Both the position numbers and the translations under genes were made by a program. DNA of 64,000 nucleotides, taken from the NCBI GenBank assembly GCA_030849945.1, contig JAVDKK010000006.1, forward strand, positions 186,001-250,000. The letters run 5' to 3'. The notes beneath the pieces were generated by a model, which did no database searches, was not told the DNA's origin, and worked only from the letters and a program-made list of their open reading frames with translations. Origin of the DNA: Schauerella fraxinea (lineage in GTDB: Bacteria > Pseudomonadota > Gammaproteobacteria > Burkholderiales > Burkholderiaceae_B). Below are positions 51,917 through 60,458 of this stretch, piece after piece (the stretch's first letter is position 1; the number at the start of each line of letters is the position of its first letter).

Positions 51917-54439
51917 ATGCCCACCCCCACCCGTCACGACCCGCACGATCACGCTCGCCGCCCTGCGCCCGGTGCGGACGAGCCCGCGCATGCGCAAGCG
52001 GACGATCATGCCCATGACGCCGGCGTCCCTGCCGCTCACAATCACGCCAGCCATGATCACGCAGCTCACGATCACGCGGCTCACAATCACGTAGCAGATG
52101 CCTGCTGCGGCCACGATCACGCGCCGGCAACCGCCGCGCCGGTGGACGTTACCGCAGCCGCTGCCGCGCTGGCCGCGACGGCTGTGGGGACGGTGACGGT
52201 GTTACGGATTTCGGGCATGGATTGCCCGACCGAAGAGGGCCTGATCCGCAAACAGCTCAATGGCCGCCAGGATGTGCATGCCATGGATTTCAACCTGGTG
52301 AGCCGCACTTTGGCCGTGGATCACGTCGCCGACGCGCTGCCGGCCATTCAGGCTGCTTTGGCGGATATCGGCTTGCCGGGGCAGATCGTCGGCAGCGAAG
52401 CCGATCCCGGCGACCATGCCGGTCACGCGCTGCCGATCTGGCGCCTGGCGGTATCGGGCGTGGCCGCGATCGCCTCCGAAGCCGTGTATTGGGCCACGGG
52501 CGGTAATTCGTGGATGGTCATGGCGCTCGCCGCCATCGCGATCCTCACCTGCGGGCTGAGCACCTACAAAAAGGGCTGGATCGCGCTGCGCCACTTCAAT
52601 CTCAATATCAATGCCCTGATGGCGATCGCCGTTACCGGCGCGGTATTGATCGGCCATTGGCCCGAAGCGGCGATGGTGATGGTGTTGTTCACGATCGCCG
52701 AAATGATCGAAGCCAAGTCGCTCGACCGGGCGCGCAACGCCATTCGCGGCTTGCTGGCACTCACGCCCGAGGTGGCCACGGTCCAGAATGCGCAAGGCGC
52801 GTGGACCGACGTGCCCTCGGCAGAGGTGGCAATTGGCAGTCTGGTGCGCGTGAAGCCCGGCGAGCGGATTGCGCTGGACGGGGAAGTGGTGGAAGGGCGG
52901 TCGGCCGTCGATCAGTCGCCAATCACCGGCGAGAGCTTGCCGGTCGACAAGACCGTGGGCGACGTGGTGTACGGCGGCACGATCAACGCCTCGGGCGCGC
53001 TGACGTTCCGCGTGACGGCGGTCGCGCGCGATTCGACGTTGGCCCGCATTATCCATGCGGTGGAAGCCGCACAAGGCAGCCGCGCGCCCACCCAGCGTTT
53101 CGTGGACCAGTTCTCGCGCATCTACACGCCGGCCGTATTTGCCGTGGCGATTGCAGTGGCTGCCGTACCGCCCCTCTTCATGGGTGCGGATGCGTTTACG
53201 TGGATCTATCGCGCCCTTGTGCTGCTGGTGATCGCCTGCCCGTGCGCCCTTGTGATTTCAACGCCTGTGACCATCGTCAGCGGCTTGGCGGCGGCGGCGC
53301 GGCGCGGCATTTTGATCAAGGGCGGGGTGTACCTCGAAATGGGTCACACGCTCAAAGTGTTGGCGTTGGACAAGACCGGCACCATCACGCGTGGCAAACC
53401 GTCGCGCACCGATGAGGTGTTGTGGGGTGACGATCCGGCACGCGCCGCGCAACTGGCGCACAGTTTGGCGGCACGGTCCGACCACCCGGTATCCAAAGCG
53501 ATCGCGCAGGCAGCCGACGAATCGGGAAGTCATGCGTTGCCGGTCGACGATTTCGAAGCCTTGCTCGGTGTGGGCGTGCGCGGCACGATTGCCGGGGTGA
53601 CGTACACGCTGGGCAGTCGCCGGCTGTTGTCCGCCACGGAGGAGGGGCCGGCAACTGCGACGGCAACTGCGACGGCGGCAACGACGGCGGACGAGCACGG
53701 CCTGACGGCATCCCCGGCCGCCGCGGTCGGCGGTACTCCCTCTGCGACGACTGCAGCGACTGTGAACGCGAATGTCGCGATCGGCGTGGCGGGAATGTCG
53801 TCGGCAGAACTCGAGAAGCAAGTCGAAGCGCTCGAATCGCAAGGCAAGACGGTGGTGTTGCTCACCCAAGGCAGCCAGGTGCTGGCGCTGTATGCCGTGG
53901 CCGACACGATCAAGGAAGCAAGCCGCGAGGCCATCGCGGATTTGCATCGATTGGGCGTGAAGACCGTCATGCTCACGGGCGACAATCCCCACACGGCACG
54001 CGCGATCGCTCACGAAGCGGGCATCGACGAGGCGCTCGGTGGGCAAATGCCCGAAGACAAGTTGCGCTACATCGAAGCGGCCGCCAAAACTGCGGGCGGA
54101 CGTGTGGGCATGGTGGGCGATGGCATCAACGATGCGCCGGCGTTGGCACGGGCCGACATCGGTTTCGCAATGGGTGCAGCCGGCACCGATGCCGCGATCG
54201 AAACGGCCGACGTCGCCATCATGGACGACGACCTGCGCAAGATTGCGCGCTTCATGCGCATGTCGCGGGCGACGGCCAACGTGCTCAAGCAAAACATCGC
54301 GTTCGCGCTGTTGATCAAAGCGGTATTCGTGGCGCTGACGTTCAGTGGTCAGGCGACCATGTGGATGGCGGTATTCGCCGATATGGGCGCCAGTTTGATT
54401 GTGGTGTTCAACGGACTACGGCTATTGAAAACGGCGTAA
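51917..54439 (+). CDS. Heavy-metal P1B-type ATPase (CadA/ZntA/PbrA-like)
   Basis: 840 residues; exports Zn/Cd/Pb across the inner membrane. Order: a His/Asp-rich N-terminus (repeated H-D-H/H-N-H pairs, about residues 5-70, plus CCGHDH), an HMA domain with GMDCPTEE near residue 101, eight helices with the CPC transport motif (IACPCALVIST, about 440), the phosphorylation site DKTGTITRGK (about 485) and the hinge MVGDGINDAPALARADIGFA (about 733). The nucleotide domain carries a low-complexity Ala/Thr insert at about 578-617. An AAAGG site lies 7 nt before ATG 51917. Under a MerR-type promoter facing the regulator gene. Confidence 0.93.
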   Translation: MPTPTRHDPHDHARRPAPGADEPAHAQADDHAHDAGVPAAHNHASHDHAAHDHAAHNHVADACCGHDHAPATAAPVDVTAAAAALAATAVGTVTVLRISGMDCPTEEGLIRKQLNGRQDVHAMDFNLVSRTLAVDHVADALPAIQAALADIGLPGQIVGSEADPGDHAGHALPIWRLAVSGVAAIASEAVYWATGGNSWMVMALAAIAILTCGLSTYKKGWIALRHFNLNINALMAIAVTGAVLIGHWPEAAMVMVLFTIAEMIEAKSLDRARNAIRGLLALTPEVATVQNAQGAWTDVPSAEVAIGSLVRVKPGERIALDGEVVEGRSAVDQSPITGESLPVDKTVGDVVYGGTINASGALTFRVTAVARDSTLARIIHAVEAAQGSRAPTQRFVDQFSRIYTPAVFAVAIAVAAVPPLFMGADAFTWIYRALVLLVIACPCALVISTPVTIVSGLAAAARRGILIKGGVYLEMGHTLKVLALDKTGTITRGKPSRTDEVLWGDDPARAAQLAHSLAARSDHPVSKAIAQAADESGSHALPVDDFEALLGVGVRGTIAGVTYTLGSRRLLSATEEGPATATATATAATTADEHGLTASPAAAVGGTPSATTAATVNANVAIGVAGMSSAELEKQVEALESQGKTVVLLTQGSQVLALYAVADTIKEASREAIADLHRLGVKTVMLTGDNPHTARAIAHEAGIDEALGGQMPEDKLRYIEAAAKTAGGRVGMVGDGINDAPALARADIGFAMGAAGTDAAIETADVAIMDDDLRKIARFMRMSRATANVLKQNIAFALLIKAVFVALTFSGQATMWMAVFADMGASLIVVFNGLRLLKTA

Positions 54440-54462
54440 CGACGCGGCTCGAAATTGGCGCC

Positions 54463-54502
54463 AAACCCGCTCTGCATTCAGGTGTGCCGAGCGGGTTTTT
54501 TT
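54463..54502 (+). terminator. Rho-independent terminator of the metal ATPase gene
   Basis: AAACCCGCTC (54463-54472) pairs with GAGCGGGTTT (54489-54498), with a 16-nt loop and a run of seven T at 54496-54502. It lies 24 bp after the ATPase stop and separates that gene from the mntP leader. Confidence 0.88.
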
Positions 54503-54597
54503 GGGCGCCGAACATAGCCTATGGCATATCTCTAAGCTGTTGCTATAAAAGGAAAATCTCGATTTTCAGCCATATGCATGAGGCCGTCAGGGATACT

Positions 54598-54617
54598 GCA
54601 AAAACCGCTGTTTTTGC
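54598..54617. repeat. Inverted repeat upstream of the mntP leader
   Basis: GCAAAAAC-CGCT-GTTTTTGC, perfect 8-bp arms, about 25 bp before the riboswitch core. It lacks a following T-run. It could be an operator (for example of a manganese- or iron-responsive repressor), but nothing in the window identifies the protein. Confidence 0.4.
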
Positions 54618-54636
54618 GTGCTAAACTCGCGCCTCG

Positions 54637-54800
54637 TATTTGGGGAGTAGCCGGCTTCCGATCCCCGGAAGCGCTCGTGTCAACATACTCGGTGTACACA
54701 ACACTGTGGTGCGAGCAACTGATTCAGGTTGGCGAGACCAATGGCGTGCGGACGCGACGTAGGTCGGGGTGCGTCCTGTGTGCCTTGGTTTGTCATGCCC
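54637..54800 (+). ncRNA. yybP-ykoY manganese riboswitch (mntP leader)
   Basis: The 5' leader of mntP has the conserved segments of this aptamer in order: GGGGAGTAGCC at 54642-54652, GTCAACATACTCGG at 54679-54692 and GGCGAGACCA at 54731-54740. A further stem, GGACGC/GCGTCC around 54749-54775, lies between the aptamer and the gene and may be the expression platform. The same element precedes mntP and alx in E. coli, where Mn2+ turns expression on. Boundaries are approximate. Confidence 0.88.
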
Positions 54801-54818
54801 GATCTGGAAGCACTTACC

Positions 54819-55400
54819 ATGAACCTCGCATCAACCCTGTTGCTGGCGCTCGCCATGTCTACAGACGCTTTCGCTGCGGCGATCGGCAAAGGCGCCACCT
54901 TGCACAAGCCGCGTTTGCGCGAAGCGCTGCGCACCGGTCTCATCTTCGGCGTGATCGAAGCCATTACCCCGGTGATCGGGTGGGCCTTCGGTCTGGCCGC
55001 CTCGCAGTACGTGGCACGCTTCGATCATTGGATCGCATTCTGTCTGTTGGCCGTACTCGGCGTGCGCATGATCCAGGCAGGCCTCACCGCGCCAAAGCAG
55101 GAAGCGGAAGAAAAACCCCAGCGCCATTCCTTCGCCGTTCTGGCTGTGACGGCCTTCGCCACCAGCATCGATGCGATGGCGGTCGGCGTCGGCTTGGCCT
55201 TCATCGACGTGGACATTTTGCCCACGGCCGCGGCCATCGGTGTCGCCACCATGCTGATGGTGACGGTTGGCGTGATGCTGGGCCGCGTGCTCGGCAACAT
55301 CGTGGGCCGGCGCGCTGAAGTCGTCGGTGGGGTTATCCTGATCGGCATTGGCGGATTGATCCTGTTCGAACATTTGACGGCGCCCGTCGTGGCGGGTTGA
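54819..55400 (+). CDS. mntP: Manganese efflux pump MntP
   Basis: 193-residue inner-membrane Mn2+ exporter with six helices in two repeats. Each repeat has the family's conserved Asp: ALAMSTDAFAAAIGKGA in helix 1 and AVTAFATSIDAMAVGVGLAF in helix 4. ATG 54819 puts helix 1 at the N-terminus as in E. coli MntP (188). No strong ribosome site is visible directly upstream, in keeping with riboswitch control of translation. An in-frame ATG inside the riboswitch (54741) would add 26 residues and is unlikely. Confidence 0.93.
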   Translation: MNLASTLLLALAMSTDAFAAAIGKGATLHKPRLREALRTGLIFGVIEAITPVIGWAFGLAASQYVARFDHWIAFCLLAVLGVRMIQAGLTAPKQEAEEKPQRHSFAVLAVTAFATSIDAMAVGVGLAFIDVDILPTAAAIGVATMLMVTVGVMLGRVLGNIVGRRAEVVGGVILIGIGGLILFEHLTAPVVAG

Positions 55401-55460
55401 TCGCTCGTTCAGGCCGATTCGCGTAAGCCCCGTCTCGCGCTCACGTTTTTCGCTTTGCCC

Positions 55461-56069
55461 ATGTCGCCATCCTGTCTTTCACGCCGCACGCCGCGCATCC
55501 GTTTCGGATCGCGCGGCGTGATGCTGCGCGTGGCCGGCGGACTAGCGTTGCTGTGCATCCTGCTGCGCGGGTTTATTCCGTCCGGCTACATGCCCGATCT
55601 GGATCAGTCGCGCGAGCGATGGTTTGCGCTCGTGCTGTGCGCCGGCGCGGGACCGATGCCGATGCCCGTGGCGATGTCCATGTCCATGCCCATGGCCACT
55701 GGAGATCACGGCGCGGCTGACTTGGGACATGGCGCGCATGGCGCTGCGATGGCCAACGCGCAGCCCGTGGCGGATGCCGATATGGATCCGGTCGCGAATG
55801 CCAGCGCGGATCCCGTCGCTCAACCCGACGCCCATCCCGTCGTGGATGCCGGCGACCCGCATCACGACACGATGATGCATGCCGGCCAGGATTGTCCGTT
55901 TGCCGTGGCGGCCGTGCAGCCGTTCGTCGGCGGCGTCCCGGCGGTATCGACGCTGACGGTACCGGTGCGCGTGGTGCAGCTGGCGCCGGTGCCACCGTCG
56001 CAACACATCTTGCCACCCCCGCGCGCGCCGCCCCTCGGCTCGCGCGCGCCTCCTTCGATCGCCGTTTGA
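55461..56069 (+). CDS. DUF2946-like Met/His-rich envelope protein
   Basis: 202 residues: one N-terminal hydrophobic helix (VAGGLALLCILLRGFIPSGYMPD; LLRGFIPSGYMP is typical of DUF2946), a Met-rich segment (MPMPVAMSMSMPMATGDHG), His pairs (HGAHG, PHHDTMMHAG), a cysteine in AGQDCPFA and a Pro-rich tail. Met/His clusters of this type bind copper in exported proteins, and DUF2946 genes are often next to copper or TonB/PepSY uptake genes. Repeats of Asp-Pro-Val-Ala lie at about 110-135. ATG 55461 is the first good start. A PepSY protein gene follows. Confidence 0.7.
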   Translation: MSPSCLSRRTPRIRFGSRGVMLRVAGGLALLCILLRGFIPSGYMPDLDQSRERWFALVLCAGAGPMPMPVAMSMSMPMATGDHGAADLGHGAHGAAMANAQPVADADMDPVANASADPVAQPDAHPVVDAGDPHHDTMMHAGQDCPFAVAAVQPFVGGVPAVSTLTVPVRVVQLAPVPPSQHILPPPRAPPLGSRAPPSIAV

Positions 56070-56110
56070 ATGCAGTCTTCGCGACGGCCTTGTGCCGTGG
56101 CGAACATTCC

Positions 56111-56132
56111 ATGCCGCACGCGTGTGCGGCAT
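56111..56132 (+). other. Intergenic hairpin between DUF2946 and PepSY genes
   Basis: ATGCCGCAC-GCGT-GTGCGGCAT, perfect 9-bp stem with a 4-nt loop, 42 bp after the first gene and 24 bp before the second. No T-run follows. It may protect or attenuate the operon message. Confidence 0.5.
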
Positions 56133-56156
56133 ATCGGTTATCGAGGATTCTTCATC

Positions 56157-57521
56157 ATGCAACCCACTGCCGATTCGACCATCGCGGATGCGCCGCGCAC
56201 GGGCGACATTTATCGTGCGGTCTGGCGCTGGCATTTCTATGCCGGCTTGCTCGTACTGCCTTTTCTCATTTTGCTCGCCGTCACGGGTGGGCTCTACCTC
56301 TTTCAAAAAGAGATCGATGGCTATTGGTATCGCGATCTGAAAACGGTGGCGGTGCGCGATCAGGCGCCGCTCCCCGCGTCGCAGCTGCTCGCCGCGGCAC
56401 GCGCCGCGCAGCCGGGCGAAGCGGGCCGATACACGCCGCCGGCCACCCCCGCGAGCGCTGCACAGGTGCTGATCCGGGCGCCCGACGGCGAGCGCCAGAT
56501 CGTTCACATCGATCCGTATGACGCGCGCGTGCTGGGCACGTTGCCTGACAAAGGCACGATCATGGGTGTGATCCGGCGCTTGCACAGCCTGGATTACTTC
56601 GGCCCCATCGCCAACGGTGCGATCGAAATCGCCGCGGGCTGGACCATCATGCTGGTGTTGACCGGCCTGTATCTCTGGTGGCCGCGCGGCCGGCGTGCCG
56701 GCGTGATCACCGTTCGTGGCACGCCTTCCAAACGTGTGTTCTGGCGCGATGTGCACGCGGTGGGCGGATGCGTGCTGGCGGTGTTCATTTTGTTCCTGGC
56801 CACCACCGGCATGCCGTGGTCGCTGGTGTGGGGCGGCAAGGTCAATCAATGGGCCAACGGCAGCAACTTCGGCTATCCGGCGGGGGTGCGCGTGGCCGTG
56901 CCGATGTCCGACGAACATCTGGCGCATCAAGGCCATACCAGTTGGACCATGGAGCAAGCGAAGATGCCGATGTCGTCGGCGCCACCCGCCGATGGCGCGG
57001 CGTTCGGGCTGGATCGGGCGGTCGCCACGTTCAAGCAACTGGGACTGGCGCCTGGCTATGCCATTGCGCTGCCCAGCGGTCCCAGTGGGGTGTACACCGG
57101 ATCGGTGTATCCCAACGACTTGTCACAGCAGCGCGTGGTGCATCTGGACCGATACACCGGCCGGGTGCTGTTGGACATGGGGTATGCCGACTACGGCCCA
57201 TTGGGTAAGGGGCTTGAATGGGGCATCAACGTTCACATGGGTCAGGAATTCGGTCTGGCAAATCAGATCGTGCTGGCCCTGGTGTGCGCGGGCATCGTGC
57301 TCTTTTGCGTGGCCGCCGGCACGATGTGGTGGATGCGCCGCCCGGTCGGCAGTCTCGGCGTGCCCGCGCCACCTGCCGATCGTCGGGCGCTACGCGGCGT
57401 GCTCACGCTCTTGGTCGTGGGCGGCATCATTTTTCCGTTGATGGGCGCGTCGCTGGTGGTGATGTGGTTGATCGACCGCGTGGCAACACGCCCTGTTCGG
57501 GTGGCAGCTACTGTGCGCTGA
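56157..57521 (+). CDS. PepSY-associated transmembrane protein (PiuB-like)
   Basis: 454 residues. The opening IYRAVWRWHFYAGLLVLPFL and ILLAVTGGLYLFQKEIDGYW is the PepSY_TM signature. A PepSY-like periplasmic domain follows, then helices at RRLHSLDYFGPIANGAIEIAAGW, VHAVGGCVLAVFILFLATTG and near the C-terminus (GVLTLLVVGGIIFPLMGAS). Conserved histidines (WHFYAG, LHSLDYF, DVHAVGG, NVHMGQEFG) fit heme-b-type ferric-reductase-like proteins linked to siderophore uptake. AGGA lies 11 nt upstream of ATG 56157. Probably co-transcribed with the DUF2946 gene. Confidence 0.87.
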   Translation: MQPTADSTIADAPRTGDIYRAVWRWHFYAGLLVLPFLILLAVTGGLYLFQKEIDGYWYRDLKTVAVRDQAPLPASQLLAAARAAQPGEAGRYTPPATPASAAQVLIRAPDGERQIVHIDPYDARVLGTLPDKGTIMGVIRRLHSLDYFGPIANGAIEIAAGWTIMLVLTGLYLWWPRGRRAGVITVRGTPSKRVFWRDVHAVGGCVLAVFILFLATTGMPWSLVWGGKVNQWANGSNFGYPAGVRVAVPMSDEHLAHQGHTSWTMEQAKMPMSSAPPADGAAFGLDRAVATFKQLGLAPGYAIALPSGPSGVYTGSVYPNDLSQQRVVHLDRYTGRVLLDMGYADYGPLGKGLEWGINVHMGQEFGLANQIVLALVCAGIVLFCVAAGTMWWMRRPVGSLGVPAPPADRRALRGVLTLLVVGGIIFPLMGASLVVMWLIDRVATRPVRVAATVR

Positions 57522-58824
57522 CGCGCCAGATCCGGTTGCCCGTATCGTCGGCCACCAGCAGGGCGCCTCGGGCGTCCTGCACTACACCCACCGGGCGCCC
57601 GTAGGTTTCGCCCGTCTTGGCGTCAGCCATGAAGCCCGTCAAGAAGTCCTGGGCCGCACCGCTGGGCTTGCCATCCTTGAACGGTACGAAGACGACCTTG
57701 TAGCCGACGAACGTGCTGTTGTTCCACGATCCGCGCTGGCCCACATACGCGCCCGAGCGATAGGCTTGCGGGAAGGCATCGCCACGATAGAACGTGAGCC
57801 CCAGCGATGCGGTGTGCGCGCCCAAGGCGAAATCGGGGGTAATCGATCGTTCGATGAGCTCGCGGCCTTCGCCCTTCAGGCGCGGATCGGGATGCTTGCC
57901 CCAGTAGCTGTAGGGCCAACCGTAAAAGCCGCCGTCCTGTACCGACGTGATGTAGTCGGGCGCGAGCTGGTCGCCCAGGTTGTCGCGTTCGTTCACGGCC
58001 GTCCACAGGGCGCCCGACGTGGGTTCCCAGTCCATGCCGTTGGGATTGCGCAGGCCTGCGGCAAACACCCGTTCGTTCTTGCCGTCGAGATCGGTCTCGA
58101 GAATGTTGGCGCGGCGCTTTTCCTCGTCCATGCCGTGCTCACCCACATTGGACGCCGAGCCGACGGAGATCAGCAGCTTGTTGCGATCCTTGTTCGTGGT
58201 CAGATTGCGCGTCCAGTGATTGTTGTAGCCGCCGGCCGGCAGCGTCACGATTTTTTCCCCTGCGGCATCGATGCGTGTTTGGCCTGCCTTGAATGGATAA
58301 CGCATCACGCCGTCAGTGTTGCCCACGAACAGCGCATCGCCGATCACCACCATGCCAAAGGGCTGATTCAGTCCATCCAGCAGCACGTGTCGTTCGTCGG
58401 CGCGGCCGTCGCGATTCGTGTCGCGCAACAAGGTGATGCGATCGGCGCTGCCGCCCGTGATGGTGCCGGACTTGCGTTGATTGCCCGACTTTTCGACGTC
58501 TTCCGGTTTCTCGGTGGCCTTCGGTTTGGTGCGCGCTTCGGCGACCAGAACGTCGCCATTCTCCAGCACATACAACCAACGCGGGCTGTCGAGTTCGCCG
58601 GCAAACGACGTGACCGTAAAGCCTTTGGGCGCCGAGGGCATCTTGCCTTCGGGCCACTGCGTTTGCGTCGAGAAGTTCTGCACTTTGTGCGAAGTGTCAG
58701 GGGCAGGCAGCGAGGGCTTGGCCCCGTAGCCATCGGCGGCGGAGTAAGTCGTTTGCGCGGGTTGCGCAAGCGCCGGGGCGGCAAAGGCCACCCCCAGCGC
58801 GCATATCAACAGGGAGGGTTTCAT
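57508..58824 (-). CDS. Secreted PQQ-type sugar (sorbosone/glucose) dehydrogenase homologue
   Basis: 438 residues with a signal peptide (MKPSLLICALGVAFAAPALA) and a beta-propeller of the soluble glucose/sorbosone dehydrogenase family. Landmarks: FAGELDSPRWLYVLENGDVL, TLLRDTNRDGRADE (a Ca-binding-like D-x-D/N-x-D loop), NQPFGMVV, GGYNNHWTRNL, GLRNPNGMDWEP, GGFYGWPYSYWG and PVGVVQDARGALLVADD. Periplasmic, PQQ as likely cofactor; the substrate is unproven. GGAAATAAT precedes ATG 58824. Its 3' end overlaps the convergent PepSY gene by 14 bp. Confidence 0.87.
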   Translation of the reverse strand: MKPSLLICALGVAFAAPALAQPAQTTYSAADGYGAKPSLPAPDTSHKVQNFSTQTQWPEGKMPSAPKGFTVTSFAGELDSPRWLYVLENGDVLVAEARTKPKATEKPEDVEKSGNQRKSGTITGGSADRITLLRDTNRDGRADERHVLLDGLNQPFGMVVIGDALFVGNTDGVMRYPFKAGQTRIDAAGEKIVTLPAGGYNNHWTRNLTTNKDRNKLLISVGSASNVGEHGMDEEKRRANILETDLDGKNERVFAAGLRNPNGMDWEPTSGALWTAVNERDNLGDQLAPDYITSVQDGGFYGWPYSYWGKHPDPRLKGEGRELIERSITPDFALGAHTASLGLTFYRGDAFPQAYRSGAYVGQRGSWNNSTFVGYKVVFVPFKDGKPSGAAQDFLTGFMADAKTGETYGRPVGVVQDARGALLVADDTGNRIWRVSAQ

Positions 58825-58997
58825 TATTATTTCCAGTGCGAGCGGAACGCGCCGGAATGCAATCCACGTGCCCATTTCGGCGGTATGCAACCGTGCAACA
58901 CCGCGACGAAGATGGGCTTGGAAAGTTCCCCTGAAAACAAAATGGCACGCGCGATGGGACTACACTGCCCGGGTCGATATTCGAAAATGGTTTGGCG

Positions 58998-60083
58998 ATG
59001 CAGGACGTCTTGCGCGAAGAGCGGTTGCTGTTGATAGCGATCGCGGTCGGGGTGGCGAGCTTCGTGCTCGAACCCTATTTTCTGGATGCCGGACGCCCTG
59101 CAGCGCTCACCGCCGCGGCCATTCTGGTGGCCGCGATTCTCGCCGCGTCGATTCGTGTGGCGCATCATGCCGAGCGTCTGGCCGAGAAGGTGGGCGACCC
59201 GTACGGCACGATGATTCTGACGCTGTCGGCGGTGCTGGTCGAAGTCATCGTGCTGGGCATCATGATGATGCATGCACCGTCGCCCACGCTGGTGCGCGAC
59301 ACCATCTATGCCGCCGTCATGCTCGATATCAACGGCATTCTCGGCCTTGCGGCGCTGATGGGCGGCCTGAAGCATGGTGAGCAGTCGTATAACGACGACA
59401 GCGCGCGCACCTACAGCGTGATGATCATGACGGCCATGGGCATTTCGATGGTAGTGCCGGAGTTCATCCCGCATACCGCCTGGCAGGCCTATTCAGGCTT
59501 CACCATTCTGGCGATGCTGTTGTTGTACGGCGCGTTTCTGCGGATGCAAACCGGGCCGCACAGCTATTTCTTCAGCTACAGCTATCCCGAAAAGAAGCGC
59601 CGGGTGCGCACGGATACTGCCGCGCAGCCGAGCCGCACGTTCACCATCGGCGTCATGGTGGGCGGCATTGCGGTGATCGGCTTCCTGGCCGAGATGATGT
59701 CGGCATCGCTGACTGAAGGGCTCGAAGGCACGGGTGCCCCGATGACCATCCTGGCCATCGTTGTCGCCGCCATCTCGGCCGGCCCGGAAATCCTGACCGC
59801 GTTGCGCGCGGCGCTGGCCAATCGCATGCAGGCCGTGGTCAATATCGCATTGGGCGCGTCGTTGTCGACGGTGATCTTGACGGTGCCGGTGATGGAAGCC
59901 ATTGCGCTTTTCACCGGACAACCCTTTGAAATGGCCATGACGCCGCTGCAGACCGTGATGGTGTTCATCACGCTCATCGTGGCCGCCATCAACTTGAACG
60001 ATGGGCAGACCAATGCGATCGAGGGCATGACCCACTTTGCGCTGTTCGCCACGTTTTTGATGCTGTTGGGATTAGGGTTGTAG
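58998..60083 (+). CDS. ChaA-like calcium/sodium-proton antiporter
   Basis: 361 residues, about eleven helices in two Ca2+:cation antiporter repeats. Alpha-motifs with acidic residues: GTMILTLSAVLVEVIVLGIM in the first half and AAISAGPEILTALRAALANR in the second. The acidic linker of E. coli ChaA is replaced by a short basic stretch (YPEKKRRVRTD). Probable cation/H+ exchange at high pH or high calcium. ATG 58998 or TTG 58992; no strong ribosome site. Confidence 0.85.
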   Translation: MQDVLREERLLLIAIAVGVASFVLEPYFLDAGRPAALTAAAILVAAILAASIRVAHHAERLAEKVGDPYGTMILTLSAVLVEVIVLGIMMMHAPSPTLVRDTIYAAVMLDINGILGLAALMGGLKHGEQSYNDDSARTYSVMIMTAMGISMVVPEFIPHTAWQAYSGFTILAMLLLYGAFLRMQTGPHSYFFSYSYPEKKRRVRTDTAAQPSRTFTIGVMVGGIAVIGFLAEMMSASLTEGLEGTGAPMTILAIVVAAISAGPEILTALRAALANRMQAVVNIALGASLSTVILTVPVMEAIALFTGQPFEMAMTPLQTVMVFITLIVAAINLNDGQTNAIEGMTHFALFATFLMLLGLGL

Positions 60084-60097
60084 TGCTTGTGCGAGCG

Positions 60098-60116
60098 TCT
60101 AGGGATCAACCCTAGA
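60098..60116 (+). terminator. Hairpin after the antiporter gene
   Basis: TCTAGGG-ATCAA-CCCTAGA, 7-bp perfect stem with a 5-nt loop, starting 15 bp after the stop codon. A degenerate copy (CTAGGATCAACCCTTA) follows at 60121-60136. No T-run; the terminator role is inferred from position. Confidence 0.4.
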
Positions 60117-60224
60117 GAGGCTAGGATCAACCCTTAAGAGACGTCCAAAATCGGTAAGTGGGCATGCGGTTTGCACCCGATTTCCGGCCCGGCGCTTTTA
60201 GCCGGATCGACGTTCTCTGAAATT

Positions 60225-60458
60225 ATGCACACGTGCTACACCTTCGACACCGCGCATGGCCCGTTTCACATTTTGTTTGTGGACGCGCAGTGGTGGCTGA
60301 TTTATGACGGCGAATCGCTTGGGCGATACGCCACTCCTGAGCTCGCGGCCTGCGATTTGAGCAGCGGCGCGGTGCCGCTTTTGGCTGACGGCACCCGGGT
60401 GTCCGAACTCGCCATTTCGGGCGATCTCAACTTCTGGCGCGCTGCCTTGGTGCGTTAG
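60225..60458 (+). CDS. Small hypothetical protein
   Basis: 77 residues, no signal peptide or helix long enough to span a membrane. It is aromatic-rich (FHILFVDAQWWLIYDGESLG) and has an orderly alternation of strands and charged turns unlike a shadow frame. The ATG at 60225 is the last Met before that core; no good ribosome site. The 3' end overlaps the convergent methyltransferase gene by 4 bp. Function unknown. Confidence 0.55.
   Translation: MHTCYTFDTAHGPFHILFVDAQWWLIYDGESLGRYATPELAACDLSSGAVPLLADGTRVSELAISGDLNFWRAALVR

Noticed and set aside
54598..54617. Rho-independent terminator just before the mntP leader
   Set aside because: The stem lacks a downstream T-run, and a good terminator already exists at 54463-54502; listed only as an inverted repeat.
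57766..59034. 422-codon + strand frame opposite the PQQ dehydrogenase homologue
   Set aside because: The minus-strand protein has a signal peptide and family motifs; the + frame does not.
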